From Patescibacteria group bacterium (GTDB lineage: Bacteria; Patescibacteriota; Gracilibacteria; UBA1369; 2-02-FULL-48-14): 64,000 nt of DNA. Location of the stretch: positions 1 to 64,000 of the forward strand of contig JAHIVE010000009.1 in assembly GCA_018816805.1 (NCBI GenBank). The letters run 5' to 3'. Position 1 is the stretch's first letter; the number at the start of each line of letters is the position of its first letter. This document shows positions 16,352 to 26,487 of the stretch, piece after piece. The notes beneath the pieces were generated by a model. It saw only the letters and a list, made by a program, of their open reading frames with translations. It ran no database searches and was not told where the DNA came from. Both the position numbers and the translations under genes were made by a program.

Positions 16352-17655
16352 TGTTGTGTAAAATGGTTTTTAATACCTTGGGCAATTTTTTTAGCACCAT
16401 CAAATCCCCCTATTATTTTAGAAACTGCTTCTCTTTGGCGCATTACATATTCAGATAATAAAGTTTGATCAGTTAGGATTTTATCTAAATTTTGTAGTGT
16501 TTCTCTTCTTGTTCCTGCCATTTCAGGACTCCATAAAGTCGAAATTCCATCATACAATCTGTCAACGTCATATTCTCCAATTTGGATTTCACCATCATAA
16601 AGATGATGAGTGACTGTTAAATTGGTATCTGTTGGATATCCTGCGTCTCTTAAAGTGCAAAATCCTGTTGGTTGTCCTCCATTTTGTTCGGGTAGGAAAG
16701 AAATTGGTGTTTGGAAACAGGCGGCTTCTTGCACTGATGAAAATCCGGGAGAAACGATTAAAACATGTGCTCTTCTTATCATGTCTAAATTTTGAGTGTA
16801 TGGGAAGGAGGGGACTAAATTAAAGCCTTCTGGCAGTTTTGGATTTTCTCCACTTAATGCAGAATGAATTTTTGGATGGCATGAAAAATACCAGGGAGTT
16901 TTTGTGGATAGGATGTCAAATCCCTCCAAGGCATAAGTAAGTGCGCCGCGAGCGAATGTTAAATTTTGCTCTAATGATATTAAAGGGGCTAAACTTCCAC
17001 TTAAGGAAACCAAAACATGGTCTTGTCTGTCTTTAGGTTGAGAAGTAAACCTTGGGTCAATAACTGAACCAACTATTTGAGTTTTTTTTGCAAATTCTGG
17101 AAAAGATTGAAGTTTCTCAGGAACTTGTGTTGCATTGCGAGCATATACTTGATCTGCAAGGTGATATGCAAGAATGACAGTTAAGTGAAAATCTCTTTCA
17201 AGGCATTTTTGATAGAATTCCTTTAAAGCTTGTTCATCTTTTCTTGATTTTATCTCCTTAAGTTGCTCCATTAAGGCAGGAATTTCTTCTTTATATGAAT
17301 CAAAATCCCAGAACCAAAGCATTCCATCATAATAATATGTTGGTTTATGCTGAAACCAGCCATAAAAGACGGCTGCAGTATCATAACTTGATACAACCAT
17401 GTCAATTGTTGATGGGATGTCTCGGGTTAGAAGGGCCTCTAAATTGTTTTCCCTTTCTTTTAATGGTTCTAATAATCTAAAACTATTTCTTTCACCATCT
17501 AAAACTACTCGCAATTTAGGGTCATCAAGAAGGTAGCAATTTAAATCTCTATCTGGAAATTCTTCTTGAAATGCACCTTCTATTGCAGCCATCTCAGCGA
17601 TTGCACCAAATCCAAATGTTTGAGCTGAACCAAGTATGTCTAATGACTCACTCAT
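16348..17655 (-). CDS. Putative GT-B-like glycosyltransferase
   Basis: C-terminal RRAHVLIVSPGFSSVQEAACFQTPISFLPEQNGGQ resembles GT-B donor-binding region. Confidence 0.5.
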   Translation of the reverse strand: MSESLDILGSAQTFGFGAIAEMAAIEGAFQEEFPDRDLNCYLLDDPKLRVVLDGERNSFRLLEPLKERENNLEALLTRDIPSTIDMVVSSYDTAAVFYGWFQHKPTYYYDGMLWFWDFDSYKEEIPALMEQLKEIKSRKDEQALKEFYQKCLERDFHLTVILAYHLADQVYARNATQVPEKLQSFPEFAKKTQIVGSVIDPRFTSQPKDRQDHVLVSLSGSLAPLISLEQNLTFARGALTYALEGFDILSTKTPWYFSCHPKIHSALSGENPKLPEGFNLVPSFPYTQNLDMIRRAHVLIVSPGFSSVQEAACFQTPISFLPEQNGGQPTGFCTLRDAGYPTDTNLTVTHHLYDGEIQIGEYDVDRLYDGISTLWSPEMAGTRRETLQNLDKILTDQTLLSEYVMRQREAVSKIIGGFDGAKKIAQGIKNHFTQQ

Positions 17656-17661
17656 GCGTTT

Positions 17662-18813
17662 TTATGAAATTAAAGGCACATATTTTTCTCTAATTGTATC
17701 AACAACGAAATCTACTTGTTCTTCAGTTAAAGAGGGATAGAGAGGTAAACTTACACAGCGTTCTCCCCAATCCTCCGCGATTGGGAATTGTCCTTCTTTC
17801 CCCCCTTTGTCTCTGTAAACGGAAAGTAAGTGGATAGGTGTGAAATTCACAGCACATCCTATTCTTGCTTCTTTTAGAATTTCAAAAAATGCATCACGCA
17901 GCCCCAATTGAACTAATATCACCATAAGATAGTGTGATGATTCAGTTCCTTCTGGTATTTCAGGTAAAGTTATACCTGGAAGTTCACCTAATTGTTTTCT
18001 GTATTGCTCTACAAGTTTTGCTCTACGCGTGCGATTTTCTTTTAATCTATCAAGTTGTCCTAAAAGAAGTGCTGCGTTTATGTTTGTCATATTACATTTC
18101 CCTGAAACAAAGGTTGAATCATAAGGGATATATCCTGATTTTCCTTCTTTTCTTCTATCGTAGGCGGTTTTTGTGATTCCGCAGCATGTTCCTTGGCGGA
18201 ATTTGAGTGCAATATCGTCGTGATTTGTTATTAGAACGCCGCCTTCACCACAGGTCATATTTTTTGTAGCATAAAAGCTAAAAGCCGCTGCGTCAGATAA
18301 TTGGCCGGGATAAAATCCGCTTCTAGAAGAAATTACTGCATGGGAAGCATCTTCAAAGAGTATAATGCCGTATTGGTCGCACATTTTTTTGAGTTCTTCC
18401 ATATCTGCCATTACTCCGTAGAGATGCACTGGCATTATAGCTCTAGTTTGATCATTTATTTTTTCTTCAACTTGGTTTAGATCAAGAAGACCAGTGTTTG
18501 GATCGCTATCAACAAATACGGGTGAGGCACCTGTTAATGAAACCGAATGAGCGGAAGCAACATAACTCATGGTTGGTACAATAACTTCATCTCTTTCTCT
18601 AACACCTATAATACGGAAAAATAATTCTGCTGCACTTGTCCAATTTGTTGTTCCTATTGCATGTTTTACACTATAGATTTCGGCAAAACGTCTTTCAAAT
18701 TCTGTTGTTACTTCACCAGTTGTTAAAAATGGTCCATTGATAACTTCTCTGACCTTATCTAAATCTTGTTCATTTAGGTCATGACAAAAGTAGGGAACTT
18801 CCATATTTTTCAA
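17662..18813 (-). CDS. DegT/DnrJ/EryC1/StrS aminotransferase
   Basis: LFEDASHAVIS, SFYATKNMTCGEGG. Confidence 0.92.
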   Translation of the reverse strand: MKNMEVPYFCHDLNEQDLDKVREVINGPFLTTGEVTTEFERRFAEIYSVKHAIGTTNWTSAAELFFRIIGVRERDEVIVPTMSYVASAHSVSLTGASPVFVDSDPNTGLLDLNQVEEKINDQTRAIMPVHLYGVMADMEELKKMCDQYGIILFEDASHAVISSRSGFYPGQLSDAAAFSFYATKNMTCGEGGVLITNHDDIALKFRQGTCCGITKTAYDRRKEGKSGYIPYDSTFVSGKCNMTNINAALLLGQLDRLKENRTRRAKLVEQYRKQLGELPGITLPEIPEGTESSHYLMVILVQLGLRDAFFEILKEARIGCAVNFTPIHLLSVYRDKGGKEGQFPIAEDWGERCVSLPLYPSLTEEQVDFVVDTIREKYVPLIS

Positions 18814-19807
18814 TTAAAGATTGGTAGAATTTTACTGTGTAACAGGTTGGATCTTCGCGGATATTACCGTTTGCTAATCCTGTGAAAATATCTTTCACGG
18901 TATCTTCAATTTTGTGACGAGGTCGAAATGTGAACCGATCAAGAAATTTCTCGAATGATACTGCATAATTTCTTGGATCAACATCTTCGGGTACGTATTG
19001 AATTTGAATTGGAACACCAATTTCGTTAAGTGCTTCTCGAACTGTTTTTGCAATTGCATTCACATCCATTGTGCAAGCTCCAAGGTTAAATACTTCACCT
19101 GACCATAGAGAGGGATCTTGATTTAAAATATGAAGTGTAGCGTCGGCAATATCTTCAACGTGAATAAATGGTCGCCATTGCTCGCCAGTACCAAATACTC
19201 GGATGTATCCATCATGTTGAGCACAAAGACTCATAATATTGACAACTAAATCAAATCTCATTCGATCACTGATCCCAAAAGCAGTAGAGTTTCTGAATGC
19301 GGTTAAAGCAAAGTTTTTGTCAGCAAGAGCGAAAATATCATCTTCAACTCTTGTCTTCATTTCTGCATATAGTGAAACTGGTTTTCTAGGAGATTCTTCG
19401 TCACAAACTTTATCAGAACTTCCATAAACAGAGCATGATGACATCTCTACGTATTTTGGGACACCTGCTTCTTTAGCTGTTTTTGCTGAATGAACAATAC
19501 CTTCATAATTAATTGATCTTGTTAATTCGGGGTCTAAATCACAGGCAGGATCGTTTGAGATCCCAGCAAGACTAACGACAATATCAACATCTTGAAAGGT
19601 TTCAGCAGTTACTGAACGAATGTCCTGATCAATAATTTTTAATTCTGGATGTTTAGCTGATTTATCTAATTTGTCTTTCCCAAAAAAGAAACGGTCTAAT
19701 GCTTTTATTTTGTAACCTTTATCGAGGGCTTTGCGGACTAGGTGTGTTCCAATGTATCCACCAGCTCCGATTATTAACATTGTTTCGTCTTTGGATTCAA
19801 GAGCCAT
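18779..19807 (-). CDS. NAD-dependent sugar epimerase/dehydratase (SDR)
   Basis: IIGAGGYIGTHLV, SLYAEMK (YxxxK). Confidence 0.88.
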   Translation of the reverse strand: MALESKDETMLIIGAGGYIGTHLVRKALDKGYKIKALDRFFFGKDKLDKSAKHPELKIIDQDIRSVTAETFQDVDIVVSLAGISNDPACDLDPELTRSINYEGIVHSAKTAKEAGVPKYVEMSSCSVYGSSDKVCDEESPRKPVSLYAEMKTRVEDDIFALADKNFALTAFRNSTAFGISDRMRFDLVVNIMSLCAQHDGYIRVFGTGEQWRPFIHVEDIADATLHILNQDPSLWSGEVFNLGACTMDVNAIAKTVREALNEIGVPIQIQYVPEDVDPRNYAVSFEKFLDRFTFRPRHKIEDTVKDIFTGLANGNIREDPTCYTVKFYQSLIEKYGSSLLLS

Positions 19808-19812
19808 ATTTA

Positions 19813-20799
19813 TTAGTAAAGGGTTGTTGTGTAGCGACGAATAAGTTTATCAGCTGAAGTGCGTTCTTTCTCTTCAAGTTGAATTGTTTCTAATAAAATT
19901 GAACCGTCTCCAGCACAGATGAAAACACCTCTTCCAGGAGATGATTCGATAAAACGCCCAGGAATTGATCCAGCTACAACAGGTGCATCTTCTGGAATTG
20001 ATGCTGTCCAAATTATTAATTGTTTTTTATTGGGGCCTATATAAGCAAATGCTCCAGGATAGGGATCAGAAGTTGCTCGCACAAGGTTGAGGATTTCTCT
20101 TCTTGGACGGCTAAAATCAATTTTTCCATCTTCTGGTGTTAAACGTATACCATATGTTGCTTCGGTTTCGTCTTGTGGGGTCCCAATTTCTTTTCCTTCA
20201 ATCACTTTTGGAAGTTCTTTGCATATTAGTTCGGTGGTTAATTGGGTTACTCTGTCACGTATTTCTCTAACATATTCGTTTGGGCCGATGTGTGTTGTTT
20301 TTTGACCAATGATATCGCCTGAATCTGTTCTCTCATTTGCAAAGAATAAAGTGACTCCAGTTTCAGATTCATCATTTCTAATTGAATGGTTCAATGGAGC
20401 GAATCCACGTAAGTGTGGTAAAAGACTGTCATGTGCAACAACTATTCCTCGAGGTGGGACGTAAATGGCGTTATTTGGAAATAATCGGCGCCAGTTTACG
20501 CAAAGTGCGGTAACTGCGTTTGTATCTCTCAAAAAGTCAGCATAATTTTTAGGATTTAAATTTGAAGATAATGTTACTTGAGCTCCAATTTCTTTAGCGC
20601 GTGAAATTATTTCTTCAGTTTCTTCTGCGCCGTGTCCGCTTGTATCTTGAACACAAACTGCTGTTAGTGTTCCAATATTTTCTTGGATTAAGCCTTTGAG
20701 TACATCTAAACCTCTTTCTGTTCCTAAAAAAAGGGTGAGTTCATTTCTACCTTCTAAATCTTTTGTTCTATCTAATAATATTCTTTCTTTCGTTTTCAT
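19813..20799 (-). CDS. Formyltransferase family protein (sugar N-formyltransferase / ArnA-like)
   Basis: HDSLLPHLRGFAPLNHSI, C-terminal DGKIDFSRPRREILNLVRATSDPYPGAFAYI. Confidence 0.8.
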   Translation of the reverse strand: MKTKERILLDRTKDLEGRNELTLFLGTERGLDVLKGLIQENIGTLTAVCVQDTSGHGAEETEEIISRAKEIGAQVTLSSNLNPKNYADFLRDTNAVTALCVNWRRLFPNNAIYVPPRGIVVAHDSLLPHLRGFAPLNHSIRNDESETGVTLFFANERTDSGDIIGQKTTHIGPNEYVREIRDRVTQLTTELICKELPKVIEGKEIGTPQDETEATYGIRLTPEDGKIDFSRPRREILNLVRATSDPYPGAFAYIGPNKKQLIIWTASIPEDAPVVAGSIPGRFIESSPGRGVFICAGDGSILLETIQLEEKERTSADKLIRRYTTTLY

Positions 20800-21836
20800 A
20801 AATTCAAAATATGCGAATATTCATGTATTCCATGTTGGATAATTAATTCGGCTTCAATTGGATCAAAAATTTGAGTTAAAAATTCAAATACACTTTCTCT
20901 TAATTTTTGTAAATCTTGCGTTTGTCCTTCTTTTAATTGTTCTCCAGTAAGCCATTTTAAGGTATCATAATCTACAAATTTGCCGTCTATGGTTAGGTTA
21001 TGTGGAGTGAGCATTCCGTGTATTCCTCCGTTTTTATGTAAACGACCTAGGTTTCTCATGATTCTTGCAATAATGAATCTGCAAAATTCTTTTAAATTAT
21101 TGAAGTCAGGTAATTCGAATTCATTGTATTTTGCTTCTTGGATTAAATAATTTTCAACTTCTTTTAAAATAATTTCTCTAACGTTTTCTGCGTTATTTTC
21201 ATCTTCTGGGAATAGTGTTTCAGCATGAATAAAATCTACAAGGCGGTGATTGATTCCAAAAGCATCCATTTTTATAGTGAAAGGGACATCATTGTATTCT
21301 TCTGGCAGATTTGCCTCTTTTAATGCATCAGCAAGAGTTAAGCGTGCAACACCGGATCTAAGTTGATAAATAACCTCACTTAGACCATAAGCAACAATAG
21401 GCACTTCAGTTTCTATTCCCATTTCTCTTAGCATTCTTGAATGTTTTAGCGAACGAGTAAAAACTTCTTCAGGTTGCAAACCTAGAACATAACCTGTTGC
21501 ATCTTTTTTAATATTTCTAATTTTATAGAGCCAATCTTCTCTAGGGCCACTATATAGACCGTTCCCTTTAAGTCTGCATCTTGTATAAAAGCCACCTTTA
21601 TTATCATGCATTGCAACAGGAGCTGGGAGTTCAGCACTTCTGTGGTGACGATCTCTTAATATAACGGGGGATAATTCTTCTTTAAGTCCATTGATTAAAG
21701 GACTTGGTGATAAAAAAGTAGCACCTTCTTTGGTTGCCGAGTTTAAACTGTCATCGTCAAAGAGAGTTTCATTACGTGCAGCAAGCTCTGTTTTTATGGG
21801 AGCAAGAGCATTATAAGTGGGGAATTCTGTTGGCAT
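20796..21836 (-). CDS. Kinase-fold protein, possibly divergent SelO-like
   Basis: RCRLKGNGLYSGP...TRSLKHSRMLREMGIETEV and GGIHGMLTPHNLTIDGKFVDYDTLKW resemble SelO LKGaGpTPyS / HGvmNtDNmsilGltiDYgp. Confidence 0.45.
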   Translation of the reverse strand: MPTEFPTYNALAPIKTELAARNETLFDDDSLNSATKEGATFLSPSPLINGLKEELSPVILRDRHHRSAELPAPVAMHDNKGGFYTRCRLKGNGLYSGPREDWLYKIRNIKKDATGYVLGLQPEEVFTRSLKHSRMLREMGIETEVPIVAYGLSEVIYQLRSGVARLTLADALKEANLPEEYNDVPFTIKMDAFGINHRLVDFIHAETLFPEDENNAENVREIILKEVENYLIQEAKYNEFELPDFNNLKEFCRFIIARIMRNLGRLHKNGGIHGMLTPHNLTIDGKFVDYDTLKWLTGEQLKEGQTQDLQKLRESVFEFLTQIFDPIEAELIIQHGIHEYSHILNL

Positions 21837-21923
21837 TGTAAACTTTGTTAAGATCGAAGGATAATATAAATTTGATGTTTATGCAATTTAAGATTATTAT
21901 TTTCTTCAAATATTGTATTAAAT

Positions 21924-24701
21924 ATGGATAGAGAAAAATTCGATGCTTCAATTGATTCAATTGTGCTTTTTGATTCTACAGAGGAGCTTGATGAGAGCAG
22001 AATAATAGGGACTGTGCGTGGGTGTATTGATTGGTTAAAAACTGAGGGTAATTTAATAACAGATAATTATTCTGAGTTTGATGAGAATGATTTTGTCGTT
22101 TTGAATGATGTAAAAGATAAAGACGATTGGTTAAAGAGGAAAATAGCTCAATTTCTTGAAACTGATTATGGTCAGAAGATAGCAAAAGAGGTTGAGAGAA
22201 TGCTTGTTCTTGTTCAAAAGGTTAGGGTTGATCAGGGTATTGCAGAATATACACAAGGGGCAATCTATATGATGACTTGTGAGATAATTTATTCTAGTTA
22301 TTTATGGAGAGGAATTAAAAGGAAGACTGGAACTGAATTTTCATTTGATACTCATCAAATTGAGGCTTTTTTAAATGCAGCAATGCATGGTTTTACAGGG
22401 ATGCCAAATTTATTAGCTGCAATAAAACATGATGATTTAGAAGATTTAGCTATACATCAAGATTTTTCTGATGCAAATGGAAATGTTTATGATCATAAAG
22501 AGGAATGGCTATTTTGTGATGAAATATATAGGGAAAAGGTTATTGAACTTGAAGGATACGATGTGACACAAACAATTGATAAAATTATTGTGCAGGCTAC
22601 TGATACGATTCGTGCTTTAACTAGTCCTGAAGTTGGTAAAGGTGGGGTGGCTACGGGAGAGAAAAGAATAAGTGATGAACGAAAGGCATTTCATTATTTA
22701 GAGAATTTGTTAACAAATGGATATGCAGCAACTATAAAAGTGATTGAGCAGATACAAAATGCCCAAACATTGGGTGGTTTGGGCCCTGAACGTGCTAGAA
22801 AAAAAATAGAATTGATTTTAATTTTACATGGTTTGTTTGCAAAAATTCTTGAGCTAAGTTGTGCAGAAAGATTAATTATTACAGCGGGTGTGTCCTTTTT
22901 GAGGCCTGAATTTATGGAGAATTTTTTATATATGCAAAAAAGCCAAATAGCTGCTTTTGGATATCAAATTGCGAATTTGATATTTGAAGAAAGGAGGCAG
23001 CAAGCTGAAGAGTTGTTGGAAACATACAGTCAACATTTGGATGGAATTGCAAGTGAGCATTGTGAATCAGAGCTTGATTTGCATACTGTGCAACTTGTGA
23101 AAGATTTATTGTTAAGAATTGCGCGGGATGAAATTGGTGAATGTAGATCTGATAGTATTGAGGACTTATTTAAGAAATTAATAGATTCTTCTCTTTTTTG
23201 TCCTGAGGATTTGGATTTAGTAAGAAATGATATTCGTTCTCAAATTTTTGAGTCAGTTAGACCTTTATCAGGGACTATTAGAAGAATTGAACTTAGACCT
23301 TCATCTATTGCAAATTTTATTGATGTTGAAAAAATTCTATATGATAAGGATTATAAATTGCAGATTCCAATTAATTCATTACTTTTTGAGATTGTAATTT
23401 TAGTAGATGATGAAGAACATATTCCTGATATTGTTTCAGGAGTAGTTAGAGCTGTTTATCCTGAACAAGAATGTAGAATTTTACCTGATGCATCATTAGG
23501 TAGAACTGCGCAGTTAGGTGCAAAATTACAGATAAAAAAGAATACTCTTGGTGGGATAATTACTATACGAGTTAATACTGTTAAGCAGGAAGCAATGTCT
23601 AAGCGAGGGATTCGAGCTATTAGAGGGGAGCCGATCCCAAGTGCTTTAAGAAAGAAAATTCGTAGGGTATTAAAAGTAGTTACTCATACTGGGCAATCAG
23701 TGTTTGATGTTGCGGAGGAAGTGATGATGCGTGAGCAACTAACTGTATATTCGGATGAACAAGATCATAAACCTGTTAGATTAAATTCAAGAGCTACTTT
23801 TTTTGATTTTTCAGCAGCTCTTCCTGGCTCTATTGGGTTGGAGGCTTTGGCATATGGTAGAGCAGCTTATTATAGGAGGGAGAATATGCTTGATAGGCGT
23901 AGAATTGATTTTTGTGAAGAATTAAAGGATGGCGATTTGTGTTATATAGAAATTGATAAGACGAAACCTTCAAGATTATCGCTTATGGATTTTGTATTTT
24001 CTAGAGAGGAACATACTAGAGAGTTGGGTGCACAATGGTTTTCAAAATGTGCTGTACAAGAAAAAGAGGAAGAGTTAGGTAGGTCATTATTACCAAGTGA
24101 AAAGAGAAAGGTATGTGAAGCTGATAGAATGGGTAGGGCAAATCTGTATTTGCAAAAACTTTGTAGAATTTTTGATATTGACGAGTATGAAATATTTTTA
24201 TTTTTTTCATATAACTCTATTGTTAGAAAAGTGAATGCACCAAATGTGGCGGAAAAGCCATTAGAAGAAAGTGCCTACCGCAAGAGTAGAAGGAATTTGT
24301 TATGTCAAATTGGGAATTTAAATTTTAATCCTTTATATCCATTAACTGATTTTATTTCTGATAGATCTTTGCTTGAAAGTGCTAATGCAAGATTAGTTAT
24401 TCCTTTATCAATTGTTGTTGCTGATCAACCTGGTGTGTTAGCTGAAATATCAGCATTAGTGGCTAAGAAAAATATTAATATGCGCTTTCATGCAGATGAG
24501 CCTTATCAATCCGAAGAAGGAGAGGCTATGTCAAAACTTAGGTTTGATTTGGAAATACCTAAGAGTTTTTTTGGCTATGACTTATTAAAATTAATCTTGA
24601 GATTGGAGTATAAGGGTGCTGTAAAAGTTGAGGCGAATTTATTTGATTTTTCTTCGGTAGAGGATGATTTAAGAGGAATTGGAGTTGTTACTTCACAGTA
24701 A
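21924..24701 (+). CDS. Divergent RelA/SpoT-like protein (HD, degenerate synthetase-like, TGS, ACT)
   Basis: LLAAIKHDDLED; TGS-like LTVYSDEQDHKPVRLNSRATFFDFSAALPG...LKDGDLCYIEI; C-terminal ACT-like PLSIVVADQPGVLAEISALVAKKNINM. Confidence 0.65.
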   Translation: MDREKFDASIDSIVLFDSTEELDESRIIGTVRGCIDWLKTEGNLITDNYSEFDENDFVVLNDVKDKDDWLKRKIAQFLETDYGQKIAKEVERMLVLVQKVRVDQGIAEYTQGAIYMMTCEIIYSSYLWRGIKRKTGTEFSFDTHQIEAFLNAAMHGFTGMPNLLAAIKHDDLEDLAIHQDFSDANGNVYDHKEEWLFCDEIYREKVIELEGYDVTQTIDKIIVQATDTIRALTSPEVGKGGVATGEKRISDERKAFHYLENLLTNGYAATIKVIEQIQNAQTLGGLGPERARKKIELILILHGLFAKILELSCAERLIITAGVSFLRPEFMENFLYMQKSQIAAFGYQIANLIFEERRQQAEELLETYSQHLDGIASEHCESELDLHTVQLVKDLLLRIARDEIGECRSDSIEDLFKKLIDSSLFCPEDLDLVRNDIRSQIFESVRPLSGTIRRIELRPSSIANFIDVEKILYDKDYKLQIPINSLLFEIVILVDDEEHIPDIVSGVVRAVYPEQECRILPDASLGRTAQLGAKLQIKKNTLGGIITIRVNTVKQEAMSKRGIRAIRGEPIPSALRKKIRRVLKVVTHTGQSVFDVAEEVMMREQLTVYSDEQDHKPVRLNSRATFFDFSAALPGSIGLEALAYGRAAYYRRENMLDRRRIDFCEELKDGDLCYIEIDKTKPSRLSLMDFVFSREEHTRELGAQWFSKCAVQEKEEELGRSLLPSEKRKVCEADRMGRANLYLQKLCRIFDIDEYEIFLFFSYNSIVRKVNAPNVAEKPLEESAYRKSRRNLLCQIGNLNFNPLYPLTDFISDRSLLESANARLVIPLSIVVADQPGVLAEISALVAKKNINMRFHADEPYQSEEGEAMSKLRFDLEIPKSFFGYDLLKLILRLEYKGAVKVEANLFDFSSVEDDLRGIGVVTSQ

Positions 24702-26466
24702 CTGACTTGGCCAAGTTTCTGGGCATGTCAGGGTTGTTTTGACGCGCGACTGCCAGTTTGTAGGCCAAAATTTGGATTGGGATGATGTTCAAAATGGGCG
24801 AAGCATTTAGTGCGTCCGGCACTTTGATCCAGTAGTCGTAGATTTCAGATTTTTCAGGGCCAACGCCAATAATTAAGGCACCTCTGGATTTAACTTCCAT
24901 GGCGTTTGACAGAATTTCTTTTTGATATTCGTCATTTGAAGAAATTACAATGCAGGGCGTTCCTTCTGAAATCAGGGCAATTGGGCCGTGTTTCAGTTCA
25001 CCGCCTGCAAAACCTTCAGCGTGAATGTATGAAACTTCCTGGAGTTTGATTGCGGCTTCCAGGGCAATTGGGTAGTTTGAGCCGCGGCCAATAACCATGA
25101 TGTCTGAGCAGTCTTTTATTCGGTCTGAAGCGGCTTCAATATGCTGTTCGTAGCGGGGGTTTAGCATGTCGTTAATTTTTCCTTCCGCTTCAATTAATGT
25201 TTTGCGGCCGGTGTTCAGGTCATCTGCAACGGCGTAGGCGAGCAAAGTTAAAATTGCAATTTGGGAAGTTGTTGCTTTGGTTGAAGCAACGGCTTTTTCG
25301 GGCCCTGCTTTTAAGGGAAGGACAATATCTGACATTCTTGCCATTGTGGAGGTTTCCACGTTTACAATAGATACAATTGTGGCTCCTTTTGATTTTGCAA
25401 TTTCAATTGCCTCAAGGGTGTCTGCGGTTTCGCCGGATTGGGAAATTGCAATTACCAGCGAGCGGTCTTTCAAAAAACTTTTTGCGCTGCCAAATTCTGA
25501 ACCAAATTTCACATTTACATGCTTTTTGGCAATTTCTGCGAACAAATATTCGCCCACCATGGCAACTTTTCCGGCAGTTCCGCAGCCCACAATGTATGTG
25601 CCGAATGCACCACGAATTTTTTCTGCAACTTCGCTTAAAAGTTCCGAATCCAAGTTGATTGCGCGGGAAATTGTCTCCTTTTGCTCCATGATTTCTTTGA
25701 TCATAAAATGCGGATATCCGCATTTGTCCGCCATTTCTTCCTCCCAGTCTATTGAAATTATTCGTTTTTCAATTTGTTTGCCATCCGGAAGATTGAAAAA
25801 ACGTGCACCATCTTTGTCCAAAATTACCATTTGGTTGTCGTCCAGGTACATTACATCTTTTGTGTACTCTAAAAACGCCGGCACGTCTGAGGCAATGAAA
25901 TATGCGCCATCTTGACCTTTACCAACAATTAGCGGCGAGCCTCGGCGAGCCGCGATTATTTTGTTTTCATCTTTGCTCATGGCCAAAACCGCGTAACGGC
26001 CCTCCACTTTCTTTGTAGCGCGAATAAATGCCGCCTCAAAACCTTCTTCCATTTCATCTTCAATCAAGTGCGCAAAAACTTCAGTGTCCGTTTCCGAACG
26101 GAACTGATGTCCTTGAGAAATTAATTCGCCTTTTAGTTCAAGATAATTTTCAAAAATTCCATTATGAACCACAACGACTTCACCATTTTCAGTGGTGTGC
26201 GGGTGAGCGTTGTACTCCGTTACACCGCCGTGTGTGGCCCATCTTGAATGACCGAAAGCCACGTGTGACGGCTTTTCAAGTTTCTCATTGAGGTTTATCA
26301 CTTCTGAAATTTTGCCAACATGTTTTTCAACCACAATATCACCGTTCTCTTGTTTAGCGGCAATGCCCCAAGAATCATAACCGCGGTATTCAAGTTTTTT
26401 GAGACCTTTTAATACAATTTCGGCAGCCTTATCATTTGGCCCAAAATAGGCAAAAATTCCACACAT
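24688..26466 (-). CDS. glmS: Glutamine--fructose-6-phosphate aminotransferase
   Basis: MCGIFAYFG, RGYDSWG, HSRWATHG, SQSGETADT, AVASTKA. Confidence 0.97.
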   Translation of the reverse strand: MCGIFAYFGPNDKAAEIVLKGLKKLEYRGYDSWGIAAKQENGDIVVEKHVGKISEVINLNEKLEKPSHVAFGHSRWATHGGVTEYNAHPHTTENGEVVVVHNGIFENYLELKGELISQGHQFRSETDTEVFAHLIEDEMEEGFEAAFIRATKKVEGRYAVLAMSKDENKIIAARRGSPLIVGKGQDGAYFIASDVPAFLEYTKDVMYLDDNQMVILDKDGARFFNLPDGKQIEKRIISIDWEEEMADKCGYPHFMIKEIMEQKETISRAINLDSELLSEVAEKIRGAFGTYIVGCGTAGKVAMVGEYLFAEIAKKHVNVKFGSEFGSAKSFLKDRSLVIAISQSGETADTLEAIEIAKSKGATIVSIVNVETSTMARMSDIVLPLKAGPEKAVASTKATTSQIAILTLLAYAVADDLNTGRKTLIEAEGKINDMLNPRYEQHIEAASDRIKDCSDIMVIGRGSNYPIALEAAIKLQEVSYIHAEGFAGGELKHGPIALISEGTPCIVISSNDEYQKEILSNAMEVKSRGALIIGVGPEKSEIYDYWIKVPDALNASPILNIIPIQILAYKLAVARQNNPDMPRNLAKSVTVK

Positions 26467-26487
26467 GTTTCTTTGATTAAGATAGGA

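Noticed and set aside
24688-24701. Convergent overlap of Rel-like gene and glmS as an antisense regulatory site
   Set aside because: Only 14 bp and typical of this compact genome; no structure seen.
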